The notes under the pieces are model-generated. The model saw nothing but the letters and a program-made list of their open reading frames with translations, did no database searches and was not told the DNA's origin. The position numbers and the translations under genes are program-made. DNA of 28,956 nucleotides from Arsenophonus sp048493715 (GTDB lineage Bacteria > Pseudomonadota > Gammaproteobacteria > Enterobacterales > Enterobacteriaceae): assembly GCA_048493715.1 (NCBI GenBank), contig JBGDCZ010000032.1, forward strand, positions 1 to 28,956. The letters run 5' to 3'. Below, in pieces: positions 1-9,439 of this stretch; the stretch's first letter is position 1, and each line of letters starts with the position of its first letter.

Positions 1-55
1 TTCATAATTTCATAATTTCATAATTTCATAATTTCATAATTTCATAATTTCATAA
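1..55. repeat. 8-bp tandem repeat TTCATAAT, cut by window edge
   Basis: Six perfect copies of TTCATAAT start at position 1, followed by a seventh copy that diverges at its last base (position 56). The array touches the window edge, so its full copy number is unknown. It lies in very AT-rich DNA with no reading frame. It is most likely a slippage-generated minisatellite. Confidence 0.9.
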
Positions 56-709
56 AATCTATAACTATAATATTATAGCATAATAGAAGTATTATTCTAT
101 TATTAATATCAACTAAGCCAATTTAACTTTATAAAAATTTAATTTATTATGAATAAAATCACAATAACTTTGCCTTTTAATTCATAACAATAATTAATTT
201 CCTATTTAAGCATACATATAAGAATAATCAGTTGACACAACTTAAATAGAAGAATGATAAATTTATTGAATATGGAATCTTATTATTTATTAAGATCACT
301 CTTATTGTGATTATGGACTAAGATATCTCATTTATACTAGTAACAAAAATGCTATGTGACAATTATCTAAAAATATTATTTGCAATAATAAACAATACGA
401 ATGTACTATTAAATCATAACATTATATTATTTTAATAAAGAGTTAATAATAGTATTATTTATATTAATTAGTATTATATTCTTATTTAGGGTTATGTTTA
501 TTAATTTAAAATATTAAATACTAATAATTTTATTTTCATATTTTTTAAAATTAAAAATTACTTAGTTTGATTAAGTATATAAACATTTAAAATTATTCTA
601 GGCATAAAATATAGAGTTATAATTAAATTAATTATTTCAAGTAATAAAATTATTAATTATTTAACAAGTAAATTATGAAAAATATAGTTATTAATAAATT
701 TCAATTAGC
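56..709. other. AT-rich non-coding stretch
   Basis: About 650 bases of very AT-rich sequence with stops in all frames. No gene, RNA or convincing hairpin is visible. It lies downstream of the XRE remnant and looks like a decayed or intergenic spacer. Confidence 0.6.
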
Positions 710-1042
710 TTAAATAATATTATACCAAGCCAAATGCAATCTATATTTAATTATTCTAATAATAATACTCTCAGCCAACAATGAAAATTTATCAGTTTGA
801 CTGTTTTCCTGCTTAATTTTTAATTGATCTTCTATTAGTTCTGCAAAAAATAAATCTATAGGTATATTGAGCGCTTGCGTAATTGAATATAATGTATTTA
901 CTTTAATGTCATTTACACCACGTTCATAACGTGAGAGCTGTTGTTGACTAACCCCTATTTTTTAAGTTAAAAATTCTCCAGATAATCCTTTTTCTTTTCG
1001 TTTAAATTTTATCATTTTACCAATATTTATATTGGTACTCAT
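710..1042 (-). pseudogene. XRE-family (MrpJ-like) regulator, one nonsense codon
   Basis: Reading the minus strand from ATG at 1042 gives one continuous frame of 110 codons to a TAA at 710, broken only by an in-frame TAA at codon 27 (962-964). A ribosome site AAGGA lies 6 bases before the ATG. The N-terminus runs MSTNINIGKMIKFKRKEKGL. After the stop comes a typical Cro/C1 helix-turn-helix, with GVSQQQLSRYERG followed by a region rich in INTLY/ALNIP-like residues. This resembles MrpJ-type fimbria and motility regulators of Proteus and relatives (family memory, not searched). The aligned position in homologues is usually a codon before K-[IL]-G-V, so the stop falls just before the recognition helices. 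It is probably a recent pseudogene. Restart downstream could in principle give a truncated protein, but that would lack helix 1. Confidence 0.75.
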
Positions 1043-1976
1043 ATATTATCCTTGTATATATGTAAAAATAAAAATTAAACACTAGTAAACGACATGTAAT
1101 TAAAATAATAAATAACGTAATTATTGGCTTCCTTTAAATAGAGCAAATGTCTGCAACTTACCCTTTTTCACTAATAAAAATTTAACATTAAATATTGTAA
1201 TAGTTATTATTTCCATAATTGCCTAATATTAAATTTTATCTGATGATTTCTAATAAACAACCTTCAATAGAAAAAATATGATATCAAATAGCCATTTATT
1301 TATAAAAAAGAATTTTTAACTTAAAATATAACTAAGATAATTATCACTTAATAACTAATCAATAAATTTATATTAACAATACTTAACTAATAACGACATA
1401 TCTATACTCAATATATAGTGAATTTTTTAATAATTCATCTATTAAATAAAAATATTATTGAGTTATAATATTATACTTACATTAATAACTATAGATATAT
1501 TATTAATTGTATAACCATTAAATTCTTTAAATAACAATTACTTTAGTATTAATTAAATTAATAAAAATCATTCGGAATGATATTTTTTAAATTATAAAAA
1601 ACAAAAAATCAACATATTAATTTAAAACTAAAACTAAAACTAAAACTAAAACTAAAACTAAAACTAAAACTAAAACTAAAAATCTAATTTCATTTGTTGT
1701 AAATAATAAATATTTTATAACAATTAAAATATCGTATTATTTTCATAATTTGTAGTAAACTAACAATAGTGAACATAAATATACATAGAAAATAATTCAT
1801 AACATAAAAATCATCTAATACTGGTTATGGCCAAAAGTTCATTTCAAATAGAATTATATTTTTTAGTTAATTTTATATTATTTTAATATTTCTTATATTA
1901 TAAAATTATATAGCGTAACTAAAAACCATTAATCAAATAATATTTTTATCAATTTTATAAGAATCTGATATCCTTT
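1043..1976. other. AT-rich non-coding stretch
   Basis: No gene is supported in these roughly 930 bases. All frames are short and the composition is very AT-rich. The only structure seen is the AAAACT array at 1624-1681. The promoters of the XRE remnant and of the DUF1460 gene must lie here, but none could be picked out against the AT background. Confidence 0.6.
1624..1681. repeat. 6-bp tandem repeat AAAACT, about 9.7 copies
   Basis: Nine perfect AAAACT units run from 1624 to 1677, then AAAA. The array is about 330 bases upstream of the DUF1460 gene and outside any reading frame. Perfect copies suggest recent slippage, so copy number probably differs between strains. Confidence 0.95.
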
Positions 1977-2009
1977 ATGATCCATAAATATTACAAAAGG
2001 AAGTTTTTC

Positions 2010-2792
2010 ATGTACAAATCCATAGTATTATTCTTAACTTTAGTAATATCCGGTCAAGCTGTAGGCTATATTACAAAAATTGATGAAAAAACATTGATAG
2101 AATTGAATAAAATAATCACGACCAAAGTTACTCCTAATCAACATTCTGAAAAAAGCATTCTATTAAAAGAAATATCTGCATCTTTCCTGGATACACCTTA
2201 TCAAGCTAATACACTTATCGGTTCGTCAACTATACCAGAAGAGCTGGTGGTGAATTTTAATGGTGTTGATTGTTTCACTTTACTTGATTATATACAAGCC
2301 ATTAGTCATTCAACAAATCAACAAACATTTTTAGAAAATCTGATAAAAACACGTTATATAGATAGCGATGTAATTTATTTAAAAAGGAAACATTTTTTCT
2401 CTGACTGGTTTGCTAATTATCCACAAAATGCCAATGATATTACTAATAAAATAAGTGATGACTATATTACGGTAACTAAACATCTTAATCTTAAATCCGA
2501 TGGTGGTAAATTTATTCCTGATCTAAACGTTATCGATCGCCAAATTAATTATATTCCATCAGACAAATTAAACTCACAAACATTACAAAAATTAAAAACT
2601 GGAGATTATATAGGTATTTATTCAAAACTGGATGGTTTAGATGTGTCTCACGTAGGCATTGTTATTAAAAAAGGGGATCAAATCTATTACCGAAATGCTT
2701 CATCACTTTCAAAAAACATGAAAGTTGTTGATACACCTTTACTCGATTATATTCGCTCACGACCAGGTATTGTCATATTGCGTTCTATTTAG
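2010..2792 (+). CDS. DUF1460 family, exported NlpC/P60-like amidase
   Basis: The protein is 260 residues from this start. It resembles the DUF1460 family, papain-like NlpC/P60 hydrolases thought to cleave N-acetylmuramoyl-L-alanine or related peptidoglycan bonds. Visible family features are EELVVNFNGVDCFT with the likely nucleophile Cys88, SHVGIVIKKGD with the likely catalytic His214, then YYRNASS and a C-terminal LLDYIRSRPGIVILR. The N-terminus (MYKSIVLFLTLVISGQAVG) is a signal peptide, so it should act in the periplasm or outside. An in-frame ATG exists at 1977, but the ATG at 2010 has AAAGGAAG just upstream and gives a cleaner signal peptide. The gene stands alone in AT-rich DNA and is followed by a hairpin. 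The family call is confident; the exact substrate is unknown. Confidence 0.85.
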   Translation: MYKSIVLFLTLVISGQAVGYITKIDEKTLIELNKIITTKVTPNQHSEKSILLKEISASFLDTPYQANTLIGSSTIPEELVVNFNGVDCFTLLDYIQAISHSTNQQTFLENLIKTRYIDSDVIYLKRKHFFSDWFANYPQNANDITNKISDDYITVTKHLNLKSDGGKFIPDLNVIDRQINYIPSDKLNSQTLQKLKTGDYIGIYSKLDGLDVSHVGIVIKKGDQIYYRNASSLSKNMKVVDTPLLDYIRSRPGIVILRSI

Positions 2793-2812
2793 TAGTCTAA
2801 CTTCTCACTCCC

Positions 2813-2844
2813 ATACTCTTTGATGTAAAATATTCAAAGAGTAT
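2813..2844 (+). terminator. Hairpin after the DUF1460 gene
   Basis: An 11-bp perfect inverted repeat (ATACTCTTTGA and TCAAAGAGTAT, loop of 10) lies 20 bases after the stop codon. The sequence after it is only partly T-rich (CTTACTCTTT), so intrinsic termination is likely but not certain. Confidence 0.55.
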
Positions 2845-3786
2845 CTTACTCTTTAAAAAATAGTAAGAAATTACCATCTAAATAAAGAAATTAAATAAAC
2901 AAATGTATCCTGTGTAACGCCCTTCAACTCTCAATTTCAAACTAAAAGTTAATCAAATCAATTTATAATATAAATCAGGTAATTTAAAATAAGAGAAAAA
3001 GATTTCCATATATAAAATAAATAATTAAGTCTCTTTATACTATGTAACATCTTGAACAAAGCATCTATTGTGAAAAAGAAAGACAAACTATCCAATATTA
3101 AATAAGTCAAACAAATTCTATACCGTATAAAATGATTATTGACAAAAATAACCACAGCAATTATCAAAAAGATAACTAATTAAGTAATGACGAGAAAACA
3201 AGCACTATAAGATATGAATTATTGGTCTGTTATTTGATAATATCTGACAACTCTTATGGTACCGGATTAAGCAAAAAATTTTAACAGAATATTTATTAAA
3301 ATAATTTAAGAAATATATTTATTTATAAACTACAGAAAAATCGCATTTCAGCTACAATCACTTTAATACAACAAATCAAAATACGTTTTATTTACATAGC
3401 CATAGCACATTTAACAAGTTTTATATGTTTTAGCTAATTAATATCCATAAAAAATATTATCATATTTGGTAGTTAATTTTGATCATACAATTAAAACATT
3501 ATGTTTCACTAACAAATTTTTAGGATTTTTATAAAAAAAATAAAATAATTTGATTTTCTATATTGAAAATATAACCTTAATGCTTTTAACTATAAAAACT
3601 GACCATCATTGATAAATATTTAACAAAAATTTATATTTCTACAAATTTATAGGATATCCCATGTAATTAACAGAAAAATTTTAATAAACAATAACATAGC
3701 TGATTTGTTAATTTACCAAAATAAGCTATTCCCGTTTGCTTACGCTAATTTTAAGCATTTTACATATTAAATGGTGTTTTTAATCA
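2845..3786. other. AT-rich non-coding stretch
   Basis: About 940 bases without a supportable gene. A 69-codon minus-strand frame at 2958-3167 is Ile/Phe/Leu-rich, as expected from AT-rich noise, and has no ribosome site or recognisable motif. Nothing else was seen. Confidence 0.55.
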
Positions 3787-4770
3787 ATGAAACTTATTCA
3801 TCTTTATAACTTATTGTTACTAATAACAGTTTCCTCTCTACCATACTCGAGTTTCGCACAAGAGCGGCCATTATTATCTATCACGGTAAATGAGTCCTCT
3901 TATCAACAACAACGTGATGAAGATCTATCGCGACCAGAAATTCAGAACGAATCCCGTATTTTGCCTATTTGGGGTAATGAAGCCCGTGCCCGAGGTTATG
4001 AACTGCCTGAACCATTTGGTATAGGTTATGGTTACATGAATCTACGGCAAGATGTGGTCGTAGATAAAATTGCTTTTATTTTTCCCAAAAATCCACTAAT
4101 CGCTGAATCAACTAAAATAAAAGCAGGTCACACTCGTGAGAAAAATGAATCTCATATGCTAAAACTGGATACTTGGATATTACCTTTTTTGAATGTGTAT
4201 GGTGTTTATGGGAAAACTAAAGGTTCCTCCAAAACTACCATAGATAACGTTACATTTAGTGGTATCGATCTACCTTTCGCCAAGGGTACACCTTTCGTAC
4301 TGGATTTTGAAGGAAAAACCTATGGTGGTGGAGCTGTCCTGGCCGGTAGTTATAAGCAATTTTTTGCTACCTTAGATGCTAATTATACGCGCACAAACCT
4401 GGATATCCTAGACGGTGATATTAGTGCATTAGTTATCACTCCGCGTATCGGCTACGAATTTACTTTTCAACCTCTATTATCAGAGCAAGGTAGTACTAAA
4501 GTACAAGTATGGGTAGGCGCAATGTATCAGGATATAACTCAACGTTTTAAAGGCAATATTAATAACTTAAACTTACCGGAACCATTTGCAAGTTTAATCC
4601 GTTCTCTCGATGATACTGGTATGAAATTTGACGTGAAACAACATCTAGCACACAAATGGAACAACACGATTGGTACCAGAATAGAAATTACTCGTAACTT
4701 TAATATATTATCTGAAGTAGGATTTAGTAATCGCAATAGTTTTTACATCTCGGGTGAGTTACGTTTTTAA
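3787..4770 (+). CDS. Outer-membrane beta-barrel protein, unknown function
   Basis: This encodes 327 residues. Residues 1-24 form a signal peptide ending SSFA, with mature QERPLL. The mature part alternates polar and hydrophobic residues, with Gly-rich turns and aromatic girdle residues (for example VYGVYGKTKG, YGGGAVLAGSYKQ, VWVGAMYQDI). It ends SFYISGELRF, with the terminal Phe recognised by the BAM machinery. This supports an outer-membrane beta-barrel. I do not recognise the family. The start is the first ATG and has only a poor ribosome site. GC content rises clearly here compared with the flanking spacer, consistent with a maintained gene. It lies 119 bases upstream of the lipoprotein gene on the same strand, so the two may be co-transcribed. 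Transporter, adhesin or enzyme roles are all possible. Confidence 0.8.
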   Translation: MKLIHLYNLLLLITVSSLPYSSFAQERPLLSITVNESSYQQQRDEDLSRPEIQNESRILPIWGNEARARGYELPEPFGIGYGYMNLRQDVVVDKIAFIFPKNPLIAESTKIKAGHTREKNESHMLKLDTWILPFLNVYGVYGKTKGSSKTTIDNVTFSGIDLPFAKGTPFVLDFEGKTYGGGAVLAGSYKQFFATLDANYTRTNLDILDGDISALVITPRIGYEFTFQPLLSEQGSTKVQVWVGAMYQDITQRFKGNINNLNLPEPFASLIRSLDDTGMKFDVKQHLAHKWNNTIGTRIEITRNFNILSEVGFSNRNSFYISGELRF

Positions 4771-4889
4771 ATAAATATCATTTTTTCATTAACTTGGTTT
4801 ATTTATTCCTGGCTTATACTATTAATTCTGAAAAAGATAGTTTGGCCAAACGGTATAAATTGCTGTATGTGAAAGATTGGAGATTGAGT

Positions 4890-6026
4890 TTGAAATTTTT
4901 TATTATGATTGTCAGTCTTTGCCTCGTGCTAATCAGTTGCAAAGAAAATACTTCCCATTCAATTACCATACAGCAAGTACTTACAACAGAAACTGTAGAA
5001 GAAGCACAAATGGTTTGGCCTGTTATGCAGTCGATAACACCACCACAAGGATTAAGGCCTTGTTGTGCTTTCGGTTATAACCTCAAAGTTAAACTTTGGC
5101 AAATACCGATTCCTTTTTATCAAATTGATAATATTGTTGAAGCAAATAAGCTAGGTGAGCATCATTATAATGATAGTTTTTGGGGAGCATTGGCAACACT
5201 TAGCGAACTAAGTAAAGAAAAATTAGGTCTTCTATATACTGAAAAAGGAGGTTTTATTGACATTGCTCACGTAAGAGATACTGCAGATTATACCCTATAT
5301 CTTTTTACTGAAATTTTTGCTCATCTTGGGGAAAATTATCAAATTCAACTAGATGATGAATTAGCTGCCCGAAAGATACAACTTTTTGCAACTAAGTCAT
5401 CAATATCCTATATTGAGCGTTATACATTAAGTGCTTATCTGGCTGCTGAATTAGCTTTTGAATTAGCTGTCTGGCATGAAATCGTCCAAGACTATGGTTA
5501 TGAATCGGTACCTGGCTTTTCTGAGGGCATCTCCGCTTTTTCTCCGGAAGATCTCTATTCCAACCTGTTAGGTGCGCGTATTGCACTCACACTTATTTTA
5601 CAAGGTCAAGCTCATTCAATATCACAATTTAGTAGTGCTCTAGCTAAGACATTACCGTTAGCATTAGAAGAATTAGGGGCTTACTCTAAAAAAGATACCC
5701 AACAAATGTTCGATCAAGTAGATAATTTATGGTGGGATAGCAAAATGCGTATCCCTGAAAAATTTTTAGTCCTAAAACGGGACTATGATACACGTAGCAC
5801 ACGTATGCCTGCCATGCCACCAAACAAGATCCAACACGGACACAAACTATCACTTCCTCAAAACTATAAACATTATAAGCTGTCACAGTTTGTTCAATTA
5901 CAACTATGGCCAACAAAATTTTCTGCTGCTCTACCCACTAAAAAAGATTACTGGACGCGAGAAGACTTTCCACAAATAGCTAAATTTGCTGAAATTCGTG
6001 ATAATTTGCAACTAAAGCAGCAATAA
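4890..6026 (+). CDS. Lipoprotein, probably DUF4056 family, TTG start
   Basis: The open frame extends back to an ATG at 4794, but the extra 32 residues look non-coding. A TTG at 4890 has GGAGA 6 bases upstream and yields MKFFIMIVSLCLVLISCKEN, a clean lipoprotein signal with lipobox LVLISC and acylated Cys17. The product is then 378 residues. Conserved-looking features are GLRPCCAFGYNLKV near the N-terminus, HHYNDSFWGALATLS, and an E-rich helix with ELAVWHEIVQDYGYESVPGFSEGISAFSPED-type sequence. The overall pattern matches what I recall of DUF4056, a family of unknown function. That call is from memory and not certain. Predicted location is the inner leaflet of the outer membrane or the periplasmic face of the inner membrane. 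It follows the beta-barrel gene and precedes the Bax-like gene, which suggests envelope work. Confidence 0.75.
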   Translation: MKFFIMIVSLCLVLISCKENTSHSITIQQVLTTETVEEAQMVWPVMQSITPPQGLRPCCAFGYNLKVKLWQIPIPFYQIDNIVEANKLGEHHYNDSFWGALATLSELSKEKLGLLYTEKGGFIDIAHVRDTADYTLYLFTEIFAHLGENYQIQLDDELAARKIQLFATKSSISYIERYTLSAYLAAELAFELAVWHEIVQDYGYESVPGFSEGISAFSPEDLYSNLLGARIALTLILQGQAHSISQFSSALAKTLPLALEELGAYSKKDTQQMFDQVDNLWWDSKMRIPEKFLVLKRDYDTRSTRMPAMPPNKIQHGHKLSLPQNYKHYKLSQFVQLQLWPTKFSAALPTKKDYWTREDFPQIAKFAEIRDNLQLKQQ

Positions 6027-6267
6027 AATCACTATTTTTTACTTAAAAAAGATTAATTTCTTCTGTAATAGTTTGAATAAATTTAACTATATTAATATCC
6101 ATAAAAATATAACTAATTGTAAAATACAAGTTAAAATAATTTTTAGTGAAAATCAATAGATTAAAACTAAAATTTAAATAATAAATGGCTAATATATGTA
6201 GCACTAGTGAAATTTATCTGTTAGCATTTGTGCAATTTTTGTTCAACTTGAAACGAGGAGAAGCGCC

Positions 6268-7065
6268 ATGCCCTCTCAAACGATGAGGACTAACGCCGTC
6301 TTCGCTTTCTTGATTTTATTGTTTTCAACTAGTTTTAGTTATTCATCAACCAGTACGAGTTTGTCTCTAAAAGAGTATTATCACAAACCTGTGCAGAAAA
6401 AAGAACTAAGTCGTCTGCCTGATATGCGAAAATACCCATCTGGAGCGGCTCGCAAGAAAGCGTTTTTAAAAGCAATTGTCCCAATAATTGAAAAGTATAA
6501 CTACAAGATCATGCAAGATCGCCAGTGGTTATTATCGAAGCGTTCCAGTAAAAATTGGAATACCGCTGATTTACAACTACTAAATCAGATTTGTACCAAT
6601 TATAATGTACAATGCTGTTCACCTGCTAGTTTAAATTGGAATAACCTGTTAAGTCGTGTAGACATTATTCCTATACATTTTGTTGTTACACAAGCAGCGA
6701 CAGAATCAGGGTGGGGAGCTTCTGGCTTAGCGCAGAAAAATAATAACTTGTTTGGCATGAAATGTGGCCGTAAATGCACCTATAGCAAAGGTACTATCAA
6801 AGGCTATGTGGTTTATTCATCTGTTGATGCATCTATCAATGCATACTTAAAAAATTTGAATACTAACAATGCCTATCAGTCATTACGAAATTCTCGCGCA
6901 CAACAACGTAGAACACAGAACTCATTAAATACCAGTGTATTAATTGATAATCTGCAAAATTACTCACAACTTGGAAGAGCATATAATCGTTATTTACAAC
7001 AGATGTTTTCAAGTAACGAAGAATTAATCACCCAAGTTCAACAAAATTTGCCAAAACATATTTAA
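6268..7065 (+). CDS. bax: Bax-like glucosaminidase
   Basis: The protein is 265 residues, close to the 274 of E. coli Bax. An N-terminal signal or anchor segment (residues 8-27) is followed by the Bax hallmark LSRLPDMRKYPSGAARKKAF. A glucosaminidase domain follows, with AATESGWGASGLAQKNNNLFG; Glu146 is the probable general acid. Cysteines in GMKCGRKCTY and NVQCCSP may form disulfides. It should cleave N-acetylglucosaminyl bonds in peptidoglycan in the periplasm. The start is well set by GAGGAGA 6 bases before the ATG. It is the last gene of the plus-strand envelope run and is followed by a strong terminator. Family assignment is firm; the physiological role of Bax is poorly known. Confidence 0.9.
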   Translation: MPSQTMRTNAVFAFLILLFSTSFSYSSTSTSLSLKEYYHKPVQKKELSRLPDMRKYPSGAARKKAFLKAIVPIIEKYNYKIMQDRQWLLSKRSSKNWNTADLQLLNQICTNYNVQCCSPASLNWNNLLSRVDIIPIHFVVTQAATESGWGASGLAQKNNNLFGMKCGRKCTYSKGTIKGYVVYSSVDASINAYLKNLNTNNAYQSLRNSRAQQRRTQNSLNTSVLIDNLQNYSQLGRAYNRYLQQMFSSNEELITQVQQNLPKHI

Positions 7066-7091
7066 TTGGCTTTGCCATAATAATTGCTAAA

Positions 7092-7133
7092 AATAAAATC
7101 CACATGATAAATGTATGGATTTTATTATTTTTT
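7092..7133 (+). terminator. Intrinsic terminator after bax
   Basis: An 11-bp perfect stem AATAAAATCCA / TGGATTTTATT is followed directly by ATTTTTT. It lies 26 bases past the bax stop. The A-run on the left side may let it also stop transcription arriving from the converging permease gene. Confidence 0.85.
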
Positions 7134-7202
7134 AATGCAAACATACTGTTAATTATAAGAAGACAAAGACAATGATTTAAAACCTATTTTATTTACTTAG
7201 CT

Positions 7203-8564
7203 TTAAAGAAAAACAAAAAACAGCATACCAACTATCGCTCCAACAGTGCCTAAGATAGTTTCCATTAAAGTCCAAGTTTTTAGTGTTTGACCCTCGTTAG
7301 CACCTGTAAATTTACTAAATAACCAAAATCCTGAGTCATTTACATGACTTAGTACTATTGATCCGCCTGAAATACAAACTGCTAAAGCCGCTAGTTGAGC
7401 TCCAGAATAACCTAACCCACTGATCACTGGTAATATAAGTCCAATAGTCATTAAACAAGCTACGGTCGCTGATCCCTGAATAATTCGTACAACACTAGCT
7501 AATCCGAAACTGGCCAATGCTATTGGTAAACCTGTGTTCATTAACTCATTACCTAATGCTGGCCCAACACCTGAATTAACTAAAATTTGTTTAAAAACGC
7601 CACCGGCCCCGGTAATGAGTAAAATAATTCCAGCTGGTTGAATAGCAGCTGAGCAGATCTCCATCACTTTTTCTCTATCCATACCATAGCGAAACCCTAA
7701 ACCATAGATAGCTAATAGACAAGCTAATAGCAATGCTATAGATGGGTGCCCGATAAATTCTAACCAATGCTGCGCAATCGAGTCTTTCACAAAAAAATAA
7801 CCGCCTAAGGTCTTTAATCCAACTAACACCAAAGGAAACAATATAATTACCAGGCTGAACATAAAACTCGGCATCTTGCTTTTTTTATTTTCATTAACTT
7901 GATAATTTTCTGGTAATTCAATAAAAACATACTGGCTAATAAAATTACCAAATAATGGACCTGCGATTAGCATTCCTGGAATACCTGCACATATCCCAAT
8001 CAAGATCATCCAACCAAAATCAGCATTCATCTGAGATGCAACTAACATTGGTGTTGGACCCGGTAGTAAAAATGTAGCTGCAGCAGCAACACCAGCAAAA
8101 AGTGGGATCGCCGTTTTAACAACATTACCACCAATACGGTTAGTAATGGTGAAAACAATACCAATTAATAATACGATAGAGACATCGAAAAAAAGAGGTA
8201 AAGCACAAATCAATCCTGTGGTCCCGATGGCTAAGTTAGCCCGTTTTTCACCAAAACAAGTGATTAATTTACCTGCAATTTGCTCTAATGCACCCGTTTC
8301 ATGAAGTATTCTGCCAAACATTGCACCTAATGCGACAACAATTGCCAAGAATCCTAATGTTCCAGCCATACCTTCTTGCATAATTTCTATGATTTTTTTA
8401 ACCGGCATGCCAGAAAATAATCCTGCTAAAATTGAAACCACCATCAATGCAATAAAAGCATGTACCCTTGCATACATAACCAGAAACAATAATAAAAACA
8501 CGGCTCCTACTGCGGTCAATGTCAGTACCAGCATATTTAATGTTTCAGGGATAGGCATGTTCAT
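7203..8564 (-). CDS. gntT: GntP-family gluconate:H+ permease
   Basis: The protein has 453 residues and about 12 hydrophobic segments, the size and layout of the GntP family (GntT, GntU, GntP, IdnT, DsdX). Family-like stretches include FDVSIVLLIGIVFT, LPGPTPMLVASQM, GSATVACLMTIGL and SGGSIVLSHVNDSGFWL. It should carry gluconate across the inner membrane with protons. Its ATG overlaps the gntK stop (ATGA), with AAGGA 6 bases upstream inside gntK, so the two are translationally coupled. That neighbour makes D-gluconate the likely substrate. I cannot separate gntT from gntU or gntP by reading alone, so the symbol is tentative. The gene is intact, with no stop or frameshift, unlike many catabolic genes in this window. 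Confidence 0.88.
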   Translation of the reverse strand: MNMPIPETLNMLVLTLTAVGAVFLLLFLVMYARVHAFIALMVVSILAGLFSGMPVKKIIEIMQEGMAGTLGFLAIVVALGAMFGRILHETGALEQIAGKLITCFGEKRANLAIGTTGLICALPLFFDVSIVLLIGIVFTITNRIGGNVVKTAIPLFAGVAAAATFLLPGPTPMLVASQMNADFGWMILIGICAGIPGMLIAGPLFGNFISQYVFIELPENYQVNENKKSKMPSFMFSLVIILFPLVLVGLKTLGGYFFVKDSIAQHWLEFIGHPSIALLLACLLAIYGLGFRYGMDREKVMEICSAAIQPAGIILLITGAGGVFKQILVNSGVGPALGNELMNTGLPIALASFGLASVVRIIQGSATVACLMTIGLILPVISGLGYSGAQLAALAVCISGGSIVLSHVNDSGFWLFSKFTGANEGQTLKTWTLMETILGTVGAIVGMLFFVFL

Positions 8565-9103
8565 TTATTTTCCTTAGTAATAATTTCATTAATTAATTTT
8601 ACGGTATTATCAATAACTTCAATTAATGGCAGTTTAATATCAATGACATATACATCTTTTTCATCATTATTAGGTACTTCCAAAGTGTCAAATTGCGATA
8701 CCAACATATTAGGTTTAAAAAAATAATTTTTACGCTTTTTAAAACGGCTTTCTATTAACTTAAAATCACCTTCAAGATAAAGAAATGACAAATGCTGGTT
8801 GCTGTTTCTTAGAATATCTCGATATTTTTTTTTCAACGCTGAACAAGCAATTAAAGAAATATTATTCATTCTTTGCATTGCGAAAATAGCATCACTCAAA
8901 GCCTTAAGCCAAGGCAGTCGATCTGAATCATTCAAAGCATGACCAGCAGCCATTTTTTTAATATTGGCTCGTGGATGCAAAAAATCACCATCTAAAAACG
9001 CCGCTCCTATTTTCTGAGCAATACCAGTCGCAACAGCAGATTTACCACTACCGGATACCCCCATAAGAATAAAAACATGGTGTATTTTTTTGGCATCGCT
9101 CAT
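8561..9103 (-). CDS. gntK: Gluconokinase
   Basis: This 180-residue kinase phosphorylates D-gluconate to 6-phosphogluconate with ATP, feeding the pentose phosphate and Entner-Doudoroff routes. The P-loop GVSGSGKS is at residues 15-22. Further family signs are AAFLDGDFLHPRANIKKMAAG, LNDSDRLPWLKAL and ACSALKKKYRDILR. Length matches the E. coli enzymes (about 175). AAGGAG lies 6 bases before the ATG. It is the first gene of a two-gene operon with the permease. No gntR-like regulator is present nearby. Intact frame and high identity-like motifs suggest it is active. Confidence 0.95.
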   Translation of the reverse strand: MSDAKKIHHVFILMGVSGSGKSAVATGIAQKIGAAFLDGDFLHPRANIKKMAAGHALNDSDRLPWLKALSDAIFAMQRMNNISLIACSALKKKYRDILRNSNQHLSFLYLEGDFKLIESRFKKRKNYFFKPNMLVSQFDTLEVPNNDEKDVYVIDIKLPLIEVIDNTVKLINEIITKENK

Positions 9104-9439
9104 TAAAAACTCCTTAAAAAATAATATAATAGAATTGTGATACGATTCTCAGTAAATAGCCAGGATGGTTGCAAGAAAAATGTGTTATCAACTTTATGAC
9201 TCAATATAACCAGAAATAACTTACTATTAATTCACTAACTTGTTAAAATTAATAGCTTTAGATACTACTCCCTTATAGATGTTATTTTCCAATTAAACAT
9301 ATCAGTTTAAAGCAAAAGAAAATAAAAAAGTTTTTTTAGAAAATAGTAAAATATATTACTTATTTTAGAACTATGGTAGATATCAAAAAGTACAAATATA
9401 ATAATATCATTATTAAAGATCTTTAACTTAGGATGATTC
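9104..9439. other. Divergent gntK-zur intergenic region
   Basis: This 336-base AT-rich spacer separates the divergent gntK and zur genes and must hold both promoters. Apart from the small palindrome at 9136-9151 I see no clear site, and promoter hexamers cannot be told from the AT background. Confidence 0.6.
9136..9151 (-). promoter_or_regulatory. Possible operator palindrome upstream of gntK
   Basis: TGTGATACGATTCTCA matches the CRP pattern TGTGA-N6-TCACA at nine of ten positions, and its complement TGAGAATCGTATCACA also loosely resembles GntR-type operators. It is only 33 bases from the gntK ATG, which is too close for standard CRP activation. It could be a repressor site or chance. Confidence 0.3.

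Noticed and set aside
1624..1681. CRISPR array
   Set aside because: The units are 6 bases with no spacers and no cas genes, so it is a simple tandem repeat.
2958..3167. 69-codon minus-strand frame with hydrophobic residues
   Set aside because: Rich in Ile, Phe and Leu as expected from AT-rich noise, with no ribosome site and no motif.
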